DNA of 8,725 nt, from contig JBBRWA010000258.1 in NCBI GenBank assembly GCA_038246345.1, positions 1 to 8,725 on the forward strand, given 5' to 3'. This document shows positions 1 to 6,300 of the stretch, piece after piece. Positions within the stretch are counted from its first letter, which is position 1. Every line of letters starts with the position of its first letter. Both the position numbers and the translations under genes were made by a program. The notes under the pieces were generated by a model, which did not search any database, was not told the DNA's origin, and worked only from the letters and a program-made list of their open reading frames with translations. This DNA is from M3007 sp038246345. Lineage in GTDB: Bacteria > Bacteroidota > Bacteroidia > Chitinophagales > Saprospiraceae.

Positions 1-339
1 AATGTTGTCACCGATATGAACTATTTCAGCAGTAATAGGGCTGTTAATTGCGGTGTTTTTGGTATCCTGAACTGTTGTGCCCAAGTTTGCATTTTCTATT
101 TCCCTGATATTGTAAATCTTTTCCGCGGTTTGGTGGGTAATCGCCTGCGGGGGACTCTCGTGGGTTTTCTTCCAGCGCAAATACCCCCAAAGGATAATGC
201 AAGAAGACACGACAGCGATGATCGGTTCAAACGGAACTTTGGTCGGATCATTTTGATAGTCATAAACTGCCCATGCCCCGCAAAGCAGCAGCACAATAAT
301 GGTGGTTAAATACGCCCATCGGGTAGGTTTTTCGTGCAT
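1..339 (-). CDS. Two-transmembrane protein with IYNI-type motif, 3' end outside window
   Basis: Reading from the ATG at 339-337, the frame stays open for 113 codons to the window edge, so the C-terminus is missing. After a short charged start (MHEKPTR) come two hydrophobic segments, roughly residues 8-28 (WAYLTTIIVLLL...) and 40-60 (FEPIIAVVSSCIILWGY), followed by a basic RWKK patch. That predicts a hairpin in the inner membrane with a cytosolic C-terminal part. Near residues 76-90 is EKIYNIREIENANLG, followed by a beta-type stretch ending ITAEIVHIGDNI at the edge. Such Asn/Ile-rich repeats resemble adaptor regions of effector-associated domains in NTPase conflict systems; that family link is from memory and is an inference. 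The preceding orphan tail ends three bases before this start and carries the same motif, so the two were probably co-translated. The missing part may hold a catalytic domain. No function is assigned. Confidence 0.72.
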   Translation of the reverse strand, partial: MHEKPTRWAYLTTIIVLLLCGAWAVYDYQNDPTKVPFEPIIAVVSSCIILWGYLRWKKTHESPPQAITHQTAEKIYNIREIENANLGTTVQDTKNTAINSPITAEIVHIGDNI

Positions 340-342
340 GGT

Positions 343-486
343 TTAGGAAAAGTTGGCGTTATCAATTTTATTGATGTTGTAGATATTCTCTTTTTTGGTG
401 ATATTGCCTTGCAGGGCCTTCACGTTCACTCCAGTGAGCTGGTGAATGTTGAAGTGCTTTACGGTATTTTGTTCGTTGAAGGGTAT
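343..486 (-). pseudogene. Orphan C-terminal tail with IYNI-type motif (47 codons)
   Basis: Directly after the nuclease stop (TAA 489-487), the same frame continues open for 47 codons to a second TAA at 345-343. There is no ATG in the stretch. The peptide begins IPFNEQNTVKHF and ends KKENIYNINKIDNANFS. Its ending matches the motif in the neighbouring two-transmembrane protein at 9 of 14 positions, yet 6 of those 9 shared residues use different codons, which argues for conservation at protein level rather than a recent DNA repeat. Codons here end mostly in C or G, unlike the AT-rich nuclease gene, so the stretch belongs with the downstream gene. The likeliest reading is the 3' remnant of a gene whose front was replaced by the ATPase-nuclease cassette. 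An alternative is a former nuclease C-terminal extension cut off by a nonsense mutation. The stop lies three bases before the next start. Confidence 0.6.
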
Positions 487-990
487 TTATTCGATATTTA
501 TCTCCGCTTCAAACTGAATTCTCATTTTATATTTCGACCAAAAATACTGTCGTTGTTCGTCATTTGAGGTCTGAAATGCGGGAAATTGATATCTTCTGTT
601 TGCTACAATAGCTTTTCGCTTTCTAAAGTGGTAATAATGCTCTGAAATTTCTTCAACCATTCTTTTTACAATATTTTCAATTTGAGACAACCCTTCTGCT
701 TGCCAAGAATCTCTTTTGTTTTTTAGTTCTACTAATAAAAGTGTTGAATCGTATGACAGCATGCAATCACAGCGGCTATCCATATCACCATTCTCCCTAA
801 ATATATCAATGCAGTTATCAATAGCAGTAAACAAAACTGTTTTACCACCCCTATTTACAACGGTTGCATTCCATGTTAGCTCATCTGTTAGTTTAATTTT
901 GGCAGGTGTTTTGTCCTCCGCATCATACAAGCCAAATTTCTCTTCGCTTGTTGTTTTTTGACAATCCGCCTTAAAGAAATTTACACTCAT
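487..990 (-). CDS. Candidate PD-(D/E)xK-fold nuclease partner of the AAA ATPase
   Basis: This 167-residue protein starts at ATG 990-988, which overlaps the ATPase stop as ATGA, so translation is probably coupled. The core reads SRCDCMLSYDSTLLLVELKNK at about residues 72-92. Asp75, followed after twelve residues by Glu88-x-Lys90 on a hydrophobic strand, fits the D...(E)xK active site of the PD-(D/E)xK nuclease fold. A helix with Gln103 (LSQIENIVKRM) and a later strand with basic residues (KRKAIVANRR, about 124-133) also suit that fold. The family is not recognised by name. Given its ATPase partner, the likely job is ATPase-controlled DNA or RNA cleavage in a defence module; this is inferred, not shown. 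No signal peptide or membrane segment is seen, so it should be cytosolic. It could also be a non-catalytic member, since Cys residues flank Asp75. The gene is AT-rich like the ATPase gene. Confidence 0.75.
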   Translation of the reverse strand: MSVNFFKADCQKTTSEEKFGLYDAEDKTPAKIKLTDELTWNATVVNRGGKTVLFTAIDNCIDIFRENGDMDSRCDCMLSYDSTLLLVELKNKRDSWQAEGLSQIENIVKRMVEEISEHYYHFRKRKAIVANRRYQFPAFQTSNDEQRQYFWSKYKMRIQFEAEINIE

Positions 991-2216
991 AATTCTTCTT
1001 CAATTTCTAATAATGAATCAAATAAACGATTGCCTTCAGCAAGTGATTGGTTTAAGAAGTTTTTATCTGAAGGAATGCCTTCAAAGTTTCCAAGTTTCTT
1101 AATTGAACCGTCCATTTCATCTAATTCATAAATGACCAATTCTTTTGGATTTACTGTAGAAGCAATAGGAACAATAGCATTTAGTCTATTTTTTAATTCA
1201 TCTGTGCTTACTTTTTCTTTTAAGTCATCCCCCTTCACAGCTATTGAAATAAAATTTATCAAATAAGGACTATGCGTTGTCATTATCAACTTATTGCCAT
1301 CCTTCATGTTATTAATCTCCAACAAACTATTCAATATTTTTCGTTGCGATGAGGGAAATAAATTTTGTTCAGGCTCTTCTACAATGTTTATGAGACATGA
1401 AGGCTTCTTATTTGCACTTAGTTGTCTTAAATATGACTGTTTAATTTCATCACTCAACGCTGGGTCATCCAAAATTGCTTTAACTTGTTTGTCTATCTTC
1501 TTTTGTCCTTCTAATGAATCTTCTTGAATAGTTTCATCTTCAATTTTATTGTCGATTTTATCCATTAAATATTTACTAACCAAATATAATGGCACTATAG
1601 ACTGGAAACCGCTGGATGCTTCTGATAACCTAATTCTATAACTATTGTCTTCTCCAATTATATGGGCTATTTTATTGAACTTATCAAATTCAAAACGAAC
1701 CTTATTAATTGGGAGTTCAATTCCTTCTGCATATAAATGTTTTGCAGTATCGAACTCATCATTGAAAGTATATACGGGTAAAGGCAATTTTTTTATTTTA
1801 TCTGGTCTATCAAACACACTTAAAAAATTTCTTTCAGCAGGCACATACATTATTTTTGGCAGTAGGTATCCATTTTTATTTGATTTGATAGCATTAAATG
1901 TGCCATCCTTAAATTTTAAAGTGTATGCCTTTCCAATGTATTCAATCTCAGTTATTGGACTGATGTATTTATCTATTCTTTGATAAGCCAATTGCTTTAA
2001 AAAACGATTATACACGTTTAATTCTTCTTGCTTCAAAATTCGTTTATCTATAACCTTCTCAATCCAAGTCATTGTTGAAATCAGCTTCGCCACAGTGCTT
2101 TTTCCACTACCCTGGTTACCGATAAACACCGTAACTTTCTTTACATCAATAAAGCCATCTCCTTCAGTGAAGCCTTCCTTGATAGGCCCAAAATTTTTTA
2201 TTTTTATTTTGCTCAT
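987..2216 (-). CDS. AAA/ABC-type ATPase (OLD/SMC-like), defence-module candidate
   Basis: This 409-residue ATPase starts MSKIKIKNFGPI, the typical opening strand of RecF/SMC/OLD-like ATPases. Walker A is GNQGSGKST at 33-41. The ABC signature is LSEASSGFQS at 198-207, Walker B is CLINIVEEPEQNLFP at 274-288 with tandem Glu280/Glu281, and the H-loop is MTTHSPYL with His315. A charged insert at about 222-270, rich in Lys, Glu and Asp, lies between signature and Walker B and may form a small helical lid. No TOPRIM or nuclease domain follows, because the protein ends soon after the ATPase core; the effector role is presumably carried by the overlapping nuclease-like gene. Comparable ATPase plus small effector pairs include PARIS, Septu and RloA/AbiL-type systems, but the partner here matches none that I recognise. 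The gene is strikingly AT-rich (15 G+C in the 60 bases 1861-1920), unlike the genes to its right, which suggests acquisition. Confidence 0.9.
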   Translation of the reverse strand: MSKIKIKNFGPIKEGFTEGDGFIDVKKVTVFIGNQGSGKSTVAKLISTMTWIEKVIDKRILKQEELNVYNRFLKQLAYQRIDKYISPITEIEYIGKAYTLKFKDGTFNAIKSNKNGYLLPKIMYVPAERNFLSVFDRPDKIKKLPLPVYTFNDEFDTAKHLYAEGIELPINKVRFEFDKFNKIAHIIGEDNSYRIRLSEASSGFQSIVPLYLVSKYLMDKIDNKIEDETIQEDSLEGQKKIDKQVKAILDDPALSDEIKQSYLRQLSANKKPSCLINIVEEPEQNLFPSSQRKILNSLLEINNMKDGNKLIMTTHSPYLINFISIAVKGDDLKEKVSTDELKNRLNAIVPIASTVNPKELVIYELDEMDGSIKKLGNFEGIPSDKNFLNQSLAEGNRLFDSLLEIEEEL

Positions 2217-2251
2217 GATTTTTTCGCTTTAAAAATGCCACAAATTCAGGC

Positions 2252-2389
2252 TTAATGTTCCGATAAGTAAGCATCCAGCCATTTCAACGTATTCAGATAC
2301 TGGCTGTATTTTGCCCGGATGTACTTATGGCACAAATATACGGTCTTTTTATGCTTCGACCGCTTGAACTCACCTGACTTGTTCAATGC
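2252..2389 (-). pseudogene. Unassigned C-terminal peptide remnant before the ATPase
   Basis: One minus-strand frame reads ALNKSGEFKRSKHKK then TVYLCHKYIRAKYSQYLNTL and KWLDAYLSEH before TAA at 2254-2252. Its Lys/Tyr-rich helical look and clean ending resemble the tail of a real protein. The frame continues upstream to 2443 but there runs through the palindrome at 2401-2437, so the real homology probably starts near 2389. There is no start codon. The stop is 35 bases before the ATPase start. The parent family is not recognised. The rest of the 286-base gap between the phosphoesterase remnant and the ATPase holds the hairpin and a 20-codon ORF (ATG 2506-2504, overlapping the phosphoesterase stop as ATGA) that ends at TGA 2446-2444. 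Confidence 0.35.
2333..2340 (-). promoter_or_regulatory. Possible Bacteroidota -7 box upstream of the ATPase
   Basis: The minus strand reads TATATTTG, a perfect match to the Bacteroidota TAnnTTTG box, about 115 bases before the ATPase start. No TTTG is found at the expected -33 spacing, and the box lies inside a coding-like remnant, so a chance match is quite possible. Confidence 0.2.
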
Positions 2390-2400
2390 ACCTTTGGGTA

Positions 2401-2437
2401 TCGGTATCGTTTTCCTGACGTCAGGAAAGTGATCCGA
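2401..2437. repeat. 37-nt near-perfect inverted repeat (hairpin)
   Basis: The core TTTCCTGACGTCAGGAAA at 2411-2428 is a perfect 18-bp palindrome. The arms extend on both sides: 2406-2408 pairs with 2431-2433, and 2401-2404 pairs with 2434-2437 across one bulged base (2405). The two positions between core and arm (2409/2430 and 2410/2429) are G-U pairs if the plus strand is transcribed but A-C mismatches in minus-strand RNA. There is no T-run, so a simple terminator is unlikely. It could be a REP-like or insertion-end element, a protein-binding operator, or part of a plus-strand RNA. Confidence 0.6.
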
Positions 2438-2502
2438 AACGCTTCATTTGTTACCACAGCTTTCCCCCACGCTTTGCTGCTTACTTTGTCGTTCTGCTAT
2501 GG

Positions 2503-2947
2503 TCATAATAATATGCATTTATCTGGTTCAAAAAGCTTGTGCTCATTCCTTTGCACATAGCCCAATTGATTGGTTATTAGCCTGGTTTTTCCAATACTAA
2601 ATTCAGGGGTATTGCTGTGGTGATGTCCATACACCCAAAAGTTGATCTTGGAAGATTCAATCCAATCAAAAAGCTCTACCGCAAAAGCCTCATTCAGCAC
2701 ATCGCCTTTGTATTGCGCTGGATAATTCAAAAAGGTAGTATTCATGGTTTCTGGGTAGCCAAAAAACGGTTTCAAATTGGTCGGAAAGCAAACTGAAAAA
2801 GTCCTGGTGCTTATCCATAACAGCAAAAGGCACAACATCACCCGCTAATACCAATACATCGCCCGCTGGCTGCAAAGGGTGCTGCTGTAGGAATTCCTTG
2901 TTGGCAGGGAATTCTAGGTGAAGGTCGGAGCCAATGTGAAAAAGGTT
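2503..2947 (-). pseudogene. Metallophosphoesterase, internally deleted and frameshifted
   Basis: The front half (about 2947-2735) carries calcineurin-like metal-binding motifs: SDLH (Asp and His near 2926-2918), AGD, and NHE at about 2749-2741. The usual Gly before NHE is replaced by Arg (LPRNHEYY). Immediately after HEYY the homology jumps to another frame: TFLNYP starts at 2736, followed by YKGDVLNEAFAVELFDW, the GHHH motif in VYGHHHSNTPEF, and a normal ending LFEPDKCILL before TGA at 2505-2503. The middle of the domain, including the THH-type metal ligand expected between NHE and GHHH, is missing. From my memory of the family this is on the order of 100 residues. So the gene has lost an internal block with a frame change at 2735-2737 and cannot make an active enzyme. 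Its original start is unclear: NLFHIGSDLH is preceded by 20 or so residues of unknown origin that join it to the RhuM fragment. Confidence 0.8.
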
Positions 2948-2997
2948 ATCTCGATTACCATTGCCTACTTTGACTTGGGGCAGGGTGCGGATTATGT

Positions 2998-3191
2998 TTA
3001 CCATGGCACGACGGTATTCAGGTGCTTGGTAATAGCGGGACGCTGCGCACCAAACAAGTCGGCAATTTTTTGTTGCGTAAGCCAAATGGTCTCATTCTGC
3101 AAATAAATTTCAACCTTCACCTTCCCGTTGGGCGTATGTAAAGCAGTATTTCGTTAAAGCCATCGGCGGCTGCTTTCTTTTTCTTAGCCAT
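2998..3191 (-). pseudogene. rhuM: RhuM family protein, N-terminal fragment with frameshift
   Basis: From ATG 3191-3189 the frame gives MAKKKKAAADGFNEILLY. A shift near 3137-3136 then moves the reading into TPNGKVKVEIYLQNETIW followed by LTQQKIADLFGAQRPAITKH, a RhuM-type opening: a short beta hairpin and a helix-turn-helix. Homology stops at KHLN near 3016, and the frame ends at TAA 3000-2998. The unshifted frame stops early (TGA after PTGR). What follows, EYRRAMVNIIRTLPQVKV in another frame, is not RhuM and leads into the phosphoesterase remnant. RhuM genes are often found inside type I restriction-modification loci, so this piece may derive from one. Intact RhuM proteins are several hundred residues, so only the start survives. 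Confidence 0.8.
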
Positions 3192-3193
3192 CG

Positions 3194-3301
3194 CTATTTT
3201 AACTTCTTTATTTGTTTATTTCCCACCATTGATTTCATTTGTGTGGTGGCGATTTTATTCAATTGCTCCAAGCGTTCCTGCTGCTTTGGTATTCGTAGCA
3301 T
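3194..3301 (-). CDS. 35-codon ORF overlapping the giant gene's stop
   Basis: The ATG at 3301-3299 overlaps the preceding stop as TGATG, and the frame ends at TAG 3196-3194, two bases before the RhuM fragment start. The peptide is basic and helical: MLRIPKQQERLEQLNKIATT then QMKSMVGNKQIKKLK. It might be a coupled small protein. It might instead be the 3' tail of an older gene, such as a restriction specificity subunit ending in a coiled coil, joined to the giant gene by recombination; the seamless link to the RhuM start favours that second view. It is too short to assign by sequence. Confidence 0.35.
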   Translation of the reverse strand: MLRIPKQQERLEQLNKIATTQMKSMVGNKQIKKLK

Positions 3302-6300
3302 CAATCCCTGCGGTTGAATACCCGATCTGCCGCGGCTACCGTGACGCTGCCATAAATAATGTTGAAAACGGCGTTTGCGATCAATGACCCTGCCAGCACA
3401 TACGGATTCTTAACAAAAGTTATCACTGGCGATAACATCCCGCTGAAATCAAAAAAGAAACCGCCCGCTATGTTTTCCTTGAACGTTGGCGTGGTATTTT
3501 TAGGCGAACAAATTGAAAACCCAACAGGAAATAGCCACAAACCATTGATGATCAAATCCGCCCAGGGAGAAATGACGGTCCCCCAGGTTCTTTTAAATTC
3601 ATTGGTGTTGTTTTCGAGGAATTTAGAGTCTTTAAAAGCGCAATTAACATCGGTCATCGCTTTTAAGATGCCTGGAATGACAAAAAAGGCATTCCATTTT
3701 TCCCATGGCTCCATCTTACTTTTGTCAGCTCCAAGGAAGGCAATAACGTCGGGCAAGACATAAGGCAGGTACAATATACCATTGAGGGCTGTTAACGGAT
3801 CAGCGGGCGAGACGGCTTCTTCTTCCTCCGCAAAGGGTTTTGATAGGGCAGTCAACACGGAAATGCCCAGCGCGCTAACCAAAGCAGCAATCCCAGAACC
3901 CAAAACCCATTTTTCATAAAGGGTATGATCAATCGGTGCATTCGGATCCGTCATGGCGGATCTTGTCGATAGAGTTGCCGGTTTGGCAAAAGCAGCCTGG
4001 AAAACTGAAAAATCTTTCGCATTCAAGAATTTGTCGGTTTCCGGGCCGGCAGCAAACATGTTAGCGCCCGTCGCGATTTTGAATACGACCGTAACCGGGA
4101 CGGCAGCCACCAAGCAAGCCACATCCAGGATGCTCAGATCGTCGCCTTTGGTTACTTGGGTTTTGTAAATATAAGAAAGTACCGGAATTTCGAGGGGGGA
4201 GGTAAGCATTTCTTTAATGCCTTCCAAAAAGTCGTTAAACAACTTGAAGAGTTCGGTGAGTACTATTTTGGCAATTTCCAGCAACTCGATGCCGACAAAT
4301 TCCACAACTTTAACGATGATTTCTTTGAAAGATAGGTCGGAAAATGTTTTGTAAAATTCCGGATCCGAGCTGTTCATTAAGTCATCAAACTTTTCTTTTA
4401 ATTGCCCCGCAGCTGCCAGGATAGCTTTTATCTTGTCGCCCAAATCACCCGAAAGGACTGGAGCGAGGATGTCTTTTCCAAAATCCGATCCAGCGGCATT
4501 GTTCTTCAAATGATAATGCACCATATTGAAGGGCGCTGTATTTTGCCCGCGCACCGGATTGCCCCCTGCGGTGATATTTTTGGCGGAGTCATTGGCAAAA
4601 CCATTCGGCAAACGGTCGCCAATGCCCGCCTTGTCTTTGAGGAAATCTTCGGCACGGCTCATGATATCCAATAAGTCATCTTCATACGATTCGACTTCCT
4701 TGATGCCATAATCAATCAAGTTGCTGAAAAAACTTTTGAATACCCGGTGCGTGAGCAATATGTCGTCCCAATCAAACACAAAACCCAGCCACTTGCGCAG
4801 TTTTTTGGTATCCACGCCTACCCAGTCGAGGAAGCTCATGAACGCCGACACGGCGGCCACCAAGCTGTCAATGAGGAAGACGAATACTTTTCCGGCGATT
4901 TTGAAAACAAAGCTGACGATGCCTTCGACGACTTCCACCACAAAATGCTCAATGGCATCAAACAAGGACGACACCTCGGATTTTACCCAGTTGAAAAAGC
5001 TCCAGATGTCGTCTATGATTTCTTCGCCCACAGATTCGGCGTCCCTGGTAGATGCTGTATTGCCAAGGCTTGCCAAACGGAATTTTGCGACTGCCGCTGC
5101 GCCTTCGTAGTAGTTCATCTCGCCTTGCTCAAAATTAAGTCCCCAAAGTACCTGCCGATTGCTGTCGGTCGCTGCGCTCCTCAGGCGCGCCCCTCCGGCG
5201 GCTTTGTGCTTACTGCCGTCAGCGGGCACGTACTGCAGTGTATCGGTCAATTGCTGCATGACTTTGGCTAAAGCATCGGCTGTGCCGCCTTTTGCCTTGT
5301 CGGGGTCAATCAAAGGAATGACCTTGTTCTGGTCGTCCGTGATGCGCACTTTCATCAAATCAGCCCCGGTTTGGATGGCTTTGATGTTGTCCAACACCCC
5401 CGCCATCGGGTTGACAATCAGCGGGTCAATGCCCTCAATCCTAAATTGGTAGCAGACTGCCGTTAAGCTTTCTGTTTCCTGAATGATGGTCAGGCTACCG
5501 CTGGGGTCAGTGGTGATGTTGAAGGGGAGCGTTGGAGACAGGATGGTGTAAATGTCATTGACGTATACCGAAACCGGGCTGGTTGCGGTGATCGCCACCT
5601 TGACGTCTGCCTTGGGCAGGTTGCTTCCATCAGTGACTACCACATGGCTGGTATAGCTGTGGAGTTCGATGACATCGTCGTGCGTCGCGGCAGGCAACAC
5701 GATGCTTCGCTGCGACCAGAATGAGGTTTGGGTATCCTGCGTGAGTTGGAGGAGTTGGTTGTTGGTGTTGTAGGCGAATAAAACATGGCGCTGGTTCGCG
5801 GTATTGAGGTAAGTAGCCGCCATCGAGGCATTGGTTAAAATGACGGAAGGGGTAGACCACGCCCCTAGCTGCAATTCCTGCCCCAAGGCGCATTGGGTGT
5901 AAAACAGTCGGCCCTGCTGGTTGAGGCCCCACACAAATACATGCCCGTCGCCGTTGTGCACGCGCAGCTTGCGCACATTCATGAAAACGTTCATCGGCGC
6001 CAGATCCACCGCCTGCCCTTTACTGCCATTTTGTTGCTGATCGCTGGCAAAAAAGAACAATTGTTTGTTGCCCGCTACAAACAAATTGCTTTCGCCGCTG
6101 GTAGTGGGCGCCACAGCGATGGCATAGCTGCTCTGTGCCAAGCCTTCGGGTTGCGGCAACATAAGTTCCAGCGCAGCAGCGGGCTGGTTGAGCGGGGTAT
6201 AGACGAGTTTATACCGATCCACCACCGCGCCCAAGGTATAAATGCCTTCGGAGGCATCACCAGCTCTCTTCCCAATGGCGCTGTAAATGGCATCGTCAAA

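Noticed and set aside
16..309. Plus-strand open frame of 97 codons at the left edge
   Set aside because: The minus strand over the same bases gives a protein with two membrane helices and a motif shared with its neighbour, which is much better support.
2399..2443. DinD/KilA-like look of a HFPDVRKTI stretch on the minus strand
   Set aside because: These residues are encoded by the 37-nt palindrome itself and the flanking residues do not match that family, so the resemblance is probably accidental.
2503..3085. Two separate overlapping genes at the phosphoesterase locus
   Set aside because: The two frames carry the front and back motifs of one domain and swap at a single point, so this is one broken gene, not two.
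4747..5271. Plus-strand open frame of 174 codons inside the giant gene
   Set aside because: It is a shadow of a strongly supported minus-strand gene; its translation is His/Cys-rich with no domain-like pattern.
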